A stretch of DNA of 5,781 nt from an uncultured Elusimicrobium sp. (GCA_902787065.1 CADAFA010000058.1:1-5781), one strand, 5' to 3'; positions 1 to 5,636 are shown, counted from the stretch's first letter. The notes: a model not told the origin generated them from the letters alone. Made by a program: numbers and translations.

Positions 1-229
1 AGATTTGGGTTATACGGTTTACGGTGGGGAAAATGCCACTTATATCTGGCTTGAAGTTCCAAAAGGACAAAATTCTTTTGGCTTTTTTGAACTCTTACTT
101 AACAAATGCGCTTTGGTTTGTACACCAGGCGCTGGCTTTGGCGAGGCGGGCGAAGGTTACTGCCGTTTAACAGCATTCGGCAGCCGCGAAAATACTTTGG
201 AAGCTTTAGAGAGAATAAAAAAACTATGA
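1..229 (+). CDS. dapL: LL-diaminopimelate aminotransferase, C-terminal end (partial)
   Basis: This is the last 75 or so codons of a PLP-dependent class I/II aminotransferase; the 5' end lies outside the window and the reading frame is already open at the first base. DapL converts tetrahydrodipicolinate plus glutamate directly to LL-2,6-diaminopimelate in the cytoplasm, bypassing the succinylase and acetylase steps of lysine and peptidoglycan synthesis. The visible part matches the DapL C-terminus: VYGGENATYIW (17-49), TPGAGFG (122-142) and the EGYCRLTAFG block, whose Arg (164-166) is the expected binding residue for the substrate carboxylate. The stop codon overlaps the dapF start (ATGA, 226-229). 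Placement directly before the epimerase that uses its product supports DapL over other class I aminotransferases. Family assignment is by recalled motif similarity; the PLP lysine is not in view. Confidence 0.9.
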   Translation, partial: DLGYTVYGGENATYIWLEVPKGQNSFGFFELLLNKCALVCTPGAGFGEAGEGYCRLTAFGSRENTLEALERIKKL

Positions 230-1032
230 AACAAATACCCTTTATAAAAATGGACGGGCTTGGTAATGATTTTGTAATTATAGACGGACGCAAAAATAAA
301 ATTACTTTAACCCCAGACTTAATTGCTAAAATGGCAAACAGAAAAACCGGTATAGGTTTTGACCAGTTAATATTATTAAAAAAATCAAAAACCTGTGATG
401 TTAAAATGGAAATTTTTAATGCAGACGGCTCTAGCGCAGGTGCTTGCGGAAATGGTACCCGTTGCGTAAGCAGTTTAATTTTTGAGAAAACAAAAAAACA
501 AAAAATTACTTTGGAAGCACCTTATAAAAAAATATTATCTGCCTGGCGCGGGAAGTTAATTACCGTAGATATGGGCGAACCTAAAACCGCTTGGAAAGAT
601 ATACCGCTTGCTAAAAAAGCTGACACGTTAAATTTAAAAGTGTTACCTATTTTACCGACGGCGGTTTGTACATCTATGGGCAACCCTCATGCGGTATTTT
701 TTGTTAAAAATGTGGGAAAAATTAACCTTGCAAGCCTTGGTAAAAAAGTGGAAAATAATAAAATTTTCCCTCAAAAAACCAATGTGGAATTTGCACAAAT
801 TTTAGGACCGCAAAAAATACGTATGCGCGTTTGGGAAAGGGGAGCAGGCATAACACTAGCTTGCGGCAGTGGCGCTTGTGCGACATTGGCAGGTGCAATA
901 AGGCGTGGGCTTATCAAAAATAAAGCTGCAATAATTATGGACGGCGGCACTTTGTTTATTGAACAAAAACAAGGCCGCATTTTAATGAGCGGCCCTGTCA
1001 ACAAAGCATTCAGCGGCGTTTATCTTGCCTGA
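226..1032 (+). CDS. dapF: Diaminopimelate epimerase
   Basis: DapF interconverts LL- and meso-diaminopimelate without a cofactor, using two cysteines as acid and base. The product feeds peptidoglycan cross-linking and lysine. The protein is 268 residues, normal for the family. The N-terminal KMDGLGNDFV block is at residues 8-17, the first catalytic Cys is Cys74 in ACGNGTRC, SMGNPHAVFFV is at 150-160, and the second catalytic Cys is Cys213 in ERGAGITLACGSGAC. The start at 226 is chosen because homology begins at this Met and it overlaps the dapL stop as ATGA. The frame stays open back to an ATG at 106, but those 40 extra codons lie inside dapL and look non-native. A purine-rich GAGAG stretch near 208-213 is only a weak ribosome site, so translation is probably coupled to dapL. 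The 3' end overlaps the opposing gene by 13 bases and contains a candidate terminator for it. Confidence 0.97.
   Translation: MKQIPFIKMDGLGNDFVIIDGRKNKITLTPDLIAKMANRKTGIGFDQLILLKKSKTCDVKMEIFNADGSSAGACGNGTRCVSSLIFEKTKKQKITLEAPYKKILSAWRGKLITVDMGEPKTAWKDIPLAKKADTLNLKVLPILPTAVCTSMGNPHAVFFVKNVGKINLASLGKKVENNKIFPQKTNVEFAQILGPQKIRMRVWERGAGITLACGSGACATLAGAIRRGLIKNKAAIIMDGGTLFIEQKQGRILMSGPVNKAFSGVYLA
961..994 (-). terminator. Candidate intrinsic terminator of the leftward operon, inside dapF
   Basis: Read on the minus strand there is a perfect 6-base GC-only stem (GGCCGC at 994-989 pairing with GCGGCC at 978-973) with a 10-base loop, followed directly by TTGTTTTTGTTC (972-961). It begins about 25 bases after the stop codon of the last leftward gene, a typical distance. 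In the plus direction no T-run follows, so it should act only on the leftward transcript. The same bases encode the dapF residues GRILMSG, so the hairpin may be partly a by-product of coding. The loop is long and the T-tract interrupted. Confidence 0.45.
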
Positions 1033-1793
1033 TTATTGTTTGGGAAAACAACCTGCGCAAACTGTTTGGTTTTAGAATTACTTAACAAGGCTGTTTTCAG
1101 ATTTTCGTTTTCTAGAAGAGGCGCAAGAGTTTTATTACCTTCAATAAGTTTTTTTGCTTGATCCGGATTTGATAAAAAATAATTTGCACTTCTGCTAAGT
1201 AAAACTTGCTGAATTAAGGTGCTGTTTAAAATTTTAGCAAGTAATTCTTGGTCTTGTAATACACCCTTAAAGGCTTTACCTTCTATCAAAGAAACCATTT
1301 CAGACGAATTATTTTCAACTAAATCAGATAAAGCAAGATAATTATTTAAAATTTCCGAAACATCCTGCCTATTAAAAAAACCCTCTAAAACATCTTTATT
1401 ATTGAAAACAACTTCAATAACTTGCGGGAAGTCTAAATTATTGGCAACGGTATTGTTTAAGCTCCAATTAGTTGATCCTATCAGCCTTAAATCTTCCGCA
1501 GAAGCATAAGCTATATTACCTATATTTAAACTTTTAATAGCCTTCCCGACATTATCATAGTATGCCGCTTGTGTTTGGCGTGTTTCCACAGGGGAAATGA
1601 AATTTTCCTCACTGCCGACGGGTAATTGCTCCACATAATCAACTTTATCATTAGTAAAAGAAGCTAACTGTTCTTTAGTGATTTTAGAACTTAAATCATT
1701 GCTTTCTTTGGCATACCAGGAAACCCCGTAGGCCAACAATACTGCCAAAAATATTACAACAATAAGCGGAAAAAAGATAGAATTTTCTTTCAT
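1020..1793 (-). CDS. Membrane-anchored helical protein of unknown function
   Basis: I do not recognise a family for this 257-residue protein. It has one clear N-terminal hydrophobic segment (residues 7-28, IFFPLIVVIFLAVLLAYGV) with a Lys before it, and no lipobox Cys, so it is probably an inner-membrane anchor or uncleaved signal with the remainder outside the cytoplasm. Residues 30-115 are polar and Asn/Ser rich. Residues 125-250 look almost entirely helical, with loosely repeated units of paired hydrophobics then a polar/Asn turn: GFFNRQDVSEIL, FLSNPDQAKKLI, LLENENLKTALL. These resemble helical-repeat or STI1-like patterns only superficially. It is the last gene on the leftward strand, 39 bases after folK, and has no visible Shine-Dalgarno site before its ATG, unlike the operon's other well-spaced starts. 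Its stop overlaps the dapF stop tail to tail by 13 bases. Nothing in the sequence links it biochemically to folate synthesis. Confidence 0.8.
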   Translation of the reverse strand: MKENSIFFPLIVVIFLAVLLAYGVSWYAKESNDLSSKITKEQLASFTNDKVDYVEQLPVGSEENFISPVETRQTQAAYYDNVGKAIKSLNIGNIAYASAEDLRLIGSTNWSLNNTVANNLDFPQVIEVVFNNKDVLEGFFNRQDVSEILNNYLALSDLVENNSSEMVSLIEGKAFKGVLQDQELLAKILNSTLIQQVLLSRSANYFLSNPDQAKKLIEGNKTLAPLLENENLKTALLSNSKTKQFAQVVFPNNNQAR

Positions 1794-1832
1794 AAAAATA
1801 TTTTAACATATAATGTTTGGTTTTACAAAAAA
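1794..1832 (-). promoter_or_regulatory. Possible promoter of the 257-residue membrane protein
   Basis: The 39 bases between the folK stop and the next ATG are the only true intergenic gap on the minus strand inside the operon. Read leftward they contain TTGTAA (1828-1823), a 17-base spacer, and TAAAAT (1805-1800). This pair would place the transcription start at about the A of the ATG at 1793, giving a leaderless message, in agreement with the missing Shine-Dalgarno site. The gap is extremely AT-rich, so chance matches are likely. Confidence 0.25.
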
Positions 1833-2288
1833 TTACTTTAATTCTTTAAGCAAAGTTTTTACTTGTTTTTTAAGAACAGGATGTGTTTTGTTCGGGGCAA
1901 TTTCCGTAAGCGGTTTTAAAACAAAATATCTATCATGCGCACGAGGATGCGGAATAATTAAAGCTTGTGTATTTAAAATTAAGTTGCCATAAAAAATAAT
2001 ATCTAAATCAATGGTACGGGGGCCGTTTCTAAAGGGGGTATTACGCTTTAAAAGTTTTTCAATATTTTTTAGTTCTTTAAGCAATCTTTCAGGAGATAAG
2101 GCTGTTTTAAATTTTATTGCCCCATTTAAAAAATCGGCTTGGTTTAAATAACCTTCCGGTTTTGTTTCAATTAATTTTGAAACACTTATAATTTTGCCTA
2201 TTTTTGCAAGCTCTTTTAAAGCCAATACTATGTTTTTTTGCGGGTTTATATTACTGCCTATGGCCAAATAAACGGTATTAAGGTTCAT
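1833..2288 (-). CDS. folK: 2-amino-4-hydroxy-6-hydroxymethyldihydropteridine pyrophosphokinase (HPPK)
   Basis: FolK transfers pyrophosphate from ATP to 6-hydroxymethyl-7,8-dihydropterin, making the activated substrate for FolP in the cytoplasm. The 151-residue protein is close to the usual 155-165. It opens with YLAIGSNINP (7-16), carries the family signature RNGPRTIDLDII (87-98) with the two magnesium-binding aspartates Asp94 and Asp96, then IPHPRAHDRYFVLKPLTEIAP (112-132) with the ATP-contacting basic residues. The start at 2288 is chosen because family similarity begins six residues later. The frame runs open to an ATG at 2381, but those 31 extra residues lie within the upstream gene and have no family counterpart. 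The gene overlaps the preceding T-fold gene by 11 bases and no well-placed Shine-Dalgarno site is seen, so coupled translation is likely. Confidence 0.96.
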   Translation of the reverse strand: MNLNTVYLAIGSNINPQKNIVLALKELAKIGKIISVSKLIETKPEGYLNQADFLNGAIKFKTALSPERLLKELKNIEKLLKRNTPFRNGPRTIDLDIIFYGNLILNTQALIIPHPRAHDRYFVLKPLTEIAPNKTHPVLKKQVKTLLKELK

Positions 2289-2619
2289 AGATAACGGAAT
2301 AATTTTCCTTTTCAAAAACTTGAATTTTGCAAATTTGAGGGAATTTTTCTTTAACTTTATCAAACAAAAATATTGCCACATTTTCCGTAGTTGAATTGGG
2401 AATAATTTTATTCAAAACTTTAAAAGATAAACTTTTATTTAATTCATAAAGAAATTCCTCGACTTCGCGAAAATCTACTACAAAACCTTCTGCATTTAAA
2501 GGACCTTTTAAAGTCACGATATAAATAAAATTATGATCATGTACAGGTTCGCTTAAAGATCCATCGTGATAATGGGAAGCGCGAAATTGAGATTTAACTG
2601 TAATTTGAATATCTTTCAT
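2278..2619 (-). CDS. Divergent QueD/PTPS-family T-fold protein, probable PTPS-III (FolB bypass)
   Basis: A 113-residue member of the 6-pyruvoyl-tetrahydropterin synthase/QueD superfamily. The three zinc ligands are visible as His16 (FRASH), His27 and His29 (EPVHDHNF), with VVDFRE at 47-52, the PNSTTENVA block at 74-82 and the pterin-binding Glu103 near the C-terminus. The catalytic Cys of QueD is absent; Glu24 sits in an ExxH arrangement, the hallmark of the PTPS-III group, which cleaves the dihydroneopterin (triphosphate) side chain to give 6-hydroxymethyldihydropterin where FolB is missing. Its place between folP and folK, with no folB in view, supports that role. Oddities: HDH replaces the usual HGH, and the Asp-His pair present in the neighbouring QueD (DHKFLN) reads SFKVLN (65-70). 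It overlaps folP by ATGA and has its own AAGGAG site. The family is clear; the exact reaction is inferred. Confidence 0.85.
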   Translation of the reverse strand: MKDIQITVKSQFRASHYHDGSLSEPVHDHNFIYIVTLKGPLNAEGFVVDFREVEEFLYELNKSLSFKVLNKIIPNSTTENVAIFLFDKVKEKFPQICKIQVFEKENYSVIYEP

Positions 2620-3338
2620 AAATTTAAGGTCTCCTTAGTTTCTTTTACTTCGTGTACGCGTAAAATTAAAGGCAAATTTGTTTTAGCAGCGAGCTTTGCC
2701 GCCTTTATAGAATTTTCCAAAGTTTTATCTGTAAACCGTTTACGCGATGCACCGACTAATATAGGTAAATTAAAATTATCAAAATAATTTATATTTTCAA
2801 GCAAAAACCAATTTTCTTCAACGTCTTTCCCAAACCCAAGGCCGATATCCAAAATTAAATTTTCTTCTTTAATACCGCAAGACTCAGCTTGTTTTATTTT
2901 TGTTTTAAAGAATGCTGCCATACTGTCTAAATTATTAACTGCACCGTTATGCATTATTACAAGTTTAGCATTATAATCAGCGGCAAGTTTAGCAATGTTT
3001 TCGTCCCTAAGCCCGCTAATATCGTTAACAATATCAGCCCCGGCCTCGAGCGCTGTTTTAATAACGGGTGCTTTGTAACTGTCTATAGAAATTTGTGCTT
3101 TTATTTTTTGTTTTATTAATTTGATAAACGGTACTGTGCGGGCAATTTCTTCTTTCGCAGGAATTTCGGTATATCCGGGCCGCGTGCTTTGTCCGCCGAT
3201 ATCAATAATTTCAGCACCTTCGGTAATTAAATTTTGTGCTTTATCTAAAACATATTCAGGGGTGATTTTAACTTGCCCGCCGTCAAAAAAACTTTCCGGT
3301 GAAGTGTTTAAAATACCCATTAAAGCTATTTTTTGCAT
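2616..3338 (-). CDS. folP: Dihydropteroate synthase
   Basis: FolP condenses 6-hydroxymethyldihydropterin pyrophosphate with p-aminobenzoate to give 7,8-dihydropteroate; it is the sulfonamide target. The TIM-barrel landmarks appear in order: loop 1 GILNTSPESFFDGG (8-21), loop 2 IDIGGQSTRPG (45-55), ISIDSYKA (83-90), VNDISGL (104-110), MHNG (129-132), LDIGLGFGK (163-171), VGASRKRF (195-202) and LRVHEVKET (226-234). Expected pterin- and pABA-site residues Asn11, Thr52, Asp86, Asn105, Asp164, Lys200 and Arg227 are all present. At 240 residues it is shorter than the usual 260-285, with a shortened stretch between SRK and RVH. Loop 1 is also unusual (NTSPES where NVTPDS is typical; Gln50 where Glu is common). 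The ATG overlaps the folE stop as TAATG and no Shine-Dalgarno site is obvious, so expression should depend on folE translation. Confidence 0.96.
   Translation of the reverse strand: MQKIALMGILNTSPESFFDGGQVKITPEYVLDKAQNLITEGAEIIDIGGQSTRPGYTEIPAKEEIARTVPFIKLIKQKIKAQISIDSYKAPVIKTALEAGADIVNDISGLRDENIAKLAADYNAKLVIMHNGAVNNLDSMAAFFKTKIKQAESCGIKEENLILDIGLGFGKDVEENWFLLENINYFDNFNLPILVGASRKRFTDKTLENSIKAAKLAAKTNLPLILRVHEVKETKETLNL
2631..2636 (-). promoter_or_regulatory. Ribosome binding site of the PTPS-III-like gene
   Basis: AAGGAG on the minus strand, 11 bases before the ATG at 2619. It lies within the last codons of folP (Lys-Glu-Thr-Lys-Glu-Thr stretch), so one sequence serves both as folP coding and as initiation signal. 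It fixes the start of the T-fold gene and gives it translation beyond simple stop-start coupling. Confidence 0.7.
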
Positions 3339-3964
3339 TAAACTTTTTGAATAAATTGCAAGAATTCTTGCCTGACTTCGTGTTTATTAAATACACCGCG
3401 CAAAGCGCTTGTTACCATCTCGGCATTATGTTTTTGCACACCGCGGGAACAAATGCACATATGGCGTGCTTTGCAAACAACCATAACACCTAGCGGCTGT
3501 AAATATTTCATAAGGCTATCGGCAATTTGGGCAACTAATCTTTCCTGAATTTGCAGCCTCCTTGCATAAACTTCAACAAGACGTGCAAGCTTAGAAATAC
3601 CTATAACTTTTTTATTGGGCAAGTAACCTATGCTTATTGTTCCGAAAAACGGTGCAAAGTGATGTTCGCAAGTACTGTAAAATTCTATATCTTTTAAGAT
3701 TACCATTTCCTCGCAAGAGCCTTCGGTAAAAGTTTTTAAGAGGGCAGCCGGATCCTTTTTGTATCCGCTGAAAAGCGTATCCCAACTTTTAACAATACGT
3801 TTTGGGGTTTCAAGCAAACCTTCGCGATTGGGGTTTTCCCCAATATAAGTTATAATTTCGCGTAAATTTTGTTTGGCTTTTTCTTCTGTTATTTTATGTT
3901 TAGAAACTTGTGCAGCTGCACGCTTAAGCGCAGGTTTGGTTTTTGTTTTATTAACTTTAGGCAT
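3338..3964 (-). CDS. folE: GTP cyclohydrolase I (type IA)
   Basis: FolE converts GTP to 7,8-dihydroneopterin triphosphate and formate, the entry step for both folate and queuosine in this operon. The 208-residue protein shows the zinc site Cys99 and His102 in STCEHHFAPFFG and Cys170 in ARHMCICSRGV, with the catalytic-region histidines 101 and 168. Other family blocks are REGLLETPKR (47-56), GYLPNKKVIGISKLARLVE (113-131) and QERLVAQIADSL (140-151). The enzyme normally assembles as a decamer. The start at 3964 is supported by AAGGAG 11 bases upstream, and there is no other in-frame Met before residue 87. This makes the first 25 codons overlap the end of queE in another frame; they encode a Lys/Ala-rich, probably disordered tail. 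It sits between the queuosine genes, which share its product, and folP. Confidence 0.97.
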   Translation of the reverse strand: MPKVNKTKTKPALKRAAAQVSKHKITEEKAKQNLREIITYIGENPNREGLLETPKRIVKSWDTLFSGYKKDPAALLKTFTEGSCEEMVILKDIEFYSTCEHHFAPFFGTISIGYLPNKKVIGISKLARLVEVYARRLQIQERLVAQIADSLMKYLQPLGVMVVCKARHMCICSRGVQKHNAEMVTSALRGVFNKHEVRQEFLQFIQKV

Positions 3965-4500
3965 TGTTTAATATTCTCCTTACTGTTATTTTTGGGTTGC
4001 AGATAAAATAAAGCTTTTTTGCTTGTTTGTTCTTGCAAACTTTCAACTTCACTCAAAGTGGTTTTTGAGTAGGTAATATATTTAACCGCATCAGCTTTTT
4101 TAAGCATTTTTGAGTTGACATAAGCCTTTGGGGATACAGTACAAAAATCAATTAATTTAGTATCAATTAAATTTGCCCCGTTTGTTTCCAAGTGAATTTG
4201 ATATTTATTTTTCTTTAAAAGTTTTAAAAGCGGTTGTAAATTTTGTTCTGTCGGTTCTCCACCTGTCAAAACAACGGTTTTGCAAGGGTAAACAGCAATT
4301 TTTTTAAGTATTTGTTCTGCAGTTAAATTGAAATTTGTTTTTTGCGCATATTTTGTATCGCACCATGGGCAGCACATTGTGCAACCGGCAAGACGGATAA
4401 AAATAGCAGGAACACCGCTAAAAAAGCCCTCGCCCTCAACGGAATAAAAAATTTCATTAACTTTATATTTATTTGCGGATGACGCAGGCAGAGTCCTCAT
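3889..4500 (-). CDS. queE: 7-carboxy-7-deazaguanine synthase (radical SAM)
   Basis: QueE rearranges 6-carboxytetrahydropterin, the QueD product, to 7-carboxy-7-deazaguanine using S-adenosylmethionine and a [4Fe-4S] cluster, on the way to preQ0 and queuosine in tRNA. The 203-residue protein has EIFYSVEGEGFFSGVPAIFI in the N-terminal region (16-35), the CX3CX2C cluster motif at Cys40, Cys44 and Cys47 (GCTMCCPWCDT), GGEPT at 80-84, LETNG at 104-108 and VSPK at 122-125. The C-terminal LSVQLHKFLNI is typical of QueE, so the stop at 3889 is genuine although it lies 76 bases inside folE. An extra Cys43 directly precedes a cluster ligand. The ATG at 4500 overlaps queD by 32 bases and has GGAG 10 bases upstream; the first 11 residues extend beyond the usual N-terminus. 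It follows queD, its pathway partner; queC is not in the window. Confidence 0.95.
   Translation of the reverse strand: MRTLPASSANKYKVNEIFYSVEGEGFFSGVPAIFIRLAGCTMCCPWCDTKYAQKTNFNLTAEQILKKIAVYPCKTVVLTGGEPTEQNLQPLLKLLKKNKYQIHLETNGANLIDTKLIDFCTVSPKAYVNSKMLKKADAVKYITYSKTTLSEVESLQEQTSKKALFYLQPKNNSKENIKQCLKLIKQKPNLRLSVQLHKFLNIK
3976..3981 (-). promoter_or_regulatory. Ribosome binding site of folE
   Basis: AAGGAG on the minus strand, 11 bases before the ATG at 3964 and inside the queE coding region. It decides the folE start and therefore supports the long 76-base overlap of the two genes, rather than a folE start after the queE stop. Confidence 0.7.
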
Positions 4501-4813
4501 TTTCCCACAACTCCAAGGTTTTTAAGGTTAAATTTTTCTCTTTCAAAACTTGTGCGGCTCTATCAAAAATATATTGGCTTAAATTTTCTGCCGTCGGGTT
4601 AGGCACAAAATCGTTTAAGAATTTATGGTCCGGCAAAACGCTATCAAGCAAGGGTTTTAAAATTTTAAAGTCATAAATCATACCGCTTGGCTGAACGGTA
4701 CCTTCAATTTCAAAAACAACTTGCCAAGTATGCCCGTGCAGATTATGGCAATCGCCGTCATATTCCGGCAATTTATGGGCTGCGGAAAATTTACGCCTTA
4801 TTCGGAGTAACAT
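4469..4813 (-). CDS. queD: 6-carboxy-5,6,7,8-tetrahydropterin synthase
   Basis: QueD converts dihydroneopterin triphosphate (from FolE) to 6-carboxytetrahydropterin, releasing acetaldehyde and triphosphate, the second step of queuosine synthesis. The 114-residue T-fold protein carries the canonical CxxxHGH motif: catalytic Cys22 in DCHNLHGH, zinc ligands His13, His26 and His28. The Asp62-His63 pair in PDHKFLND, the NPTAENL block (72-78) and the pterin-anchoring Glu104 near the C-terminus are all intact. This is the orthodox copy, in contrast with the divergent paralog at 2278-2619 in the same operon, and its position before queE supports QueD rather than a biopterin-type synthase. The ATG overlaps the stop of the membrane protein gene by one base (TAATG), with a GAGG element 10 bases upstream. 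The 3' end overlaps queE by 32 bases. Confidence 0.95.
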   Translation of the reverse strand: MLLRIRRKFSAAHKLPEYDGDCHNLHGHTWQVVFEIEGTVQPSGMIYDFKILKPLLDSVLPDHKFLNDFVPNPTAENLSQYIFDRAAQVLKEKNLTLKTLELWENEDSACVIRK

Positions 4814-5619
4814 TATTCTTTATCCTCGTTTTGTTCTTCAACTTCTTGCACAATACTGGCCCGTAAATTGAAAAATATTAAGTTCAAGTAAATTACATAG
4901 ATTAACAAAGCTATAAAAACGTTTATACCAATAATATTAAAAGGTAAAATAAGTAAAATAAAATCAAGGATAATCACTGGGCCTTGTAAATATAAAGCTA
5001 ATGTAAGTAATTTTTTGAAACCTAAATTAGCTTTAGTAACCGCATTGATTATAAAGGCAATTATCAGTGCCAGAACAGCAAGCATTAATATACGTAAAAC
5101 GAGTATTAAAATAAATATAACTGTCACAAAGTAAGACATAAATTGGACAATTTGGTCTTTGTTTTCAAGCAAAGTTTTTTTAGATACTTCAAATTTAAAA
5201 TCTTTTTTAACTGGATTTTGCTGAAATTGCCCATTAGCTAATACATAAATAGTGTTTTGGTTTACATACATCATAACATTTTCTTTTTGCATTTGGGTTG
5301 GGTAGGCAGGTTCCGTTGAAGCAGTATCAAAAATAATTTTATAACCCTGCAATTCTTTGGGACTTATAACTAATCTCTTATTATCATTGGCAGTTATGAT
5401 ACCGTCGCTTACTTTAATATCCGGTACATAATTGGCAAATTGCTCTACGCCATAATTAAGAGGTTGTTGCATCTTAAGCGGTGCATAAATAGTTAAAAAA
5501 ATCGCACCTAAAACAAAAAGGTAAATTATAAAACCAAAGGCTTTCCATAAAGATTCTTTTAAAGTTTGTAAATAAAATTTAATACTATATAGCGTTTTAA
5601 TTGGTGAAATAAAGAACAT
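4813..5619 (-). CDS. Multi-pass membrane protein, DUF1189-like
   Basis: A 268-residue integral membrane protein of unknown function. Visible topology: a short amphipathic N-terminus with SPIKTLYSIKFY, membrane segment 1 at about 27-47, a soluble domain of about 110 residues (49-158, with beta-rich stretches such as LVISPKELQGYKIIFD and NTIYVLANGQF), then a hydrophobic block at 160-194 and two more segments near 203-227 and 232-250, ending in an acidic tail (EVEEQNEDKE). This layout and the N-terminal motif resemble the DUF1189 family as I recall it; I hold that name loosely. It opens the operon behind a good promoter and a strong AAGGAGG site only 4 bases from the ATG. Its stop overlaps the queD start. 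A link to queuosine or folate, for example precursor transport, is suggested only by position, and the long soluble domain is unlike known queuosine transporters. Confidence 0.85.
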   Translation of the reverse strand: MFFISPIKTLYSIKFYLQTLKESLWKAFGFIIYLFVLGAIFLTIYAPLKMQQPLNYGVEQFANYVPDIKVSDGIITANDNKRLVISPKELQGYKIIFDTASTEPAYPTQMQKENVMMYVNQNTIYVLANGQFQQNPVKKDFKFEVSKKTLLENKDQIVQFMSYFVTVIFILILVLRILMLAVLALIIAFIINAVTKANLGFKKLLTLALYLQGPVIILDFILLILPFNIIGINVFIALLIYVIYLNLIFFNLRASIVQEVEEQNEDKE

Positions 5620-5636
5620 AATCCCTCCTTATTACT

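Noticed and set aside
106..225. Forty-codon N-terminal extension of DapF from the ATG at 106
   Set aside because: It lies inside dapL in another frame, has a composition unlike the rest of the protein, and DapF similarity begins at the ATG at 226.
99..293. Minus-strand open frame across the dapL-dapF junction
   Set aside because: No ribosome site or family match, and it is fully antisense to two confident genes.
771..1004. Minus-strand open frame opposite dapF
   Set aside because: It is antisense to the conserved second catalytic region of dapF and has no recognisable domain.
1036..1051. TTGTTT/AAACAA inverted repeat just after dapF as a rightward terminator
   Set aside because: The stem is six mostly A/T pairs and no adjacent T-run follows on the plus strand.
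2289..2381. Thirty-one-residue N-terminal extension of FolK from the ATG at 2381
   Set aside because: HPPK proteins start a few residues before the AIGSN motif; the extension is a shadow of the T-fold gene.
2278..2619. Second T-fold gene as a redundant QueD
   Set aside because: It lacks the catalytic Cys and the Asp-His pair, while an intact QueD is encoded at 4469-4813.
2566..2787. Plus-strand open frame opposite folP and the T-fold gene
   Set aside because: Shadow of conserved coding on the other strand; no initiation signal.
3121..3493. Two plus-strand open frames opposite folP and folE
   Set aside because: Both mirror conserved coding regions and show no protein features of their own.
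4473..4676. Plus-strand open frame opposite queD
   Set aside because: Antisense shadow of a conserved gene with no ribosome site.
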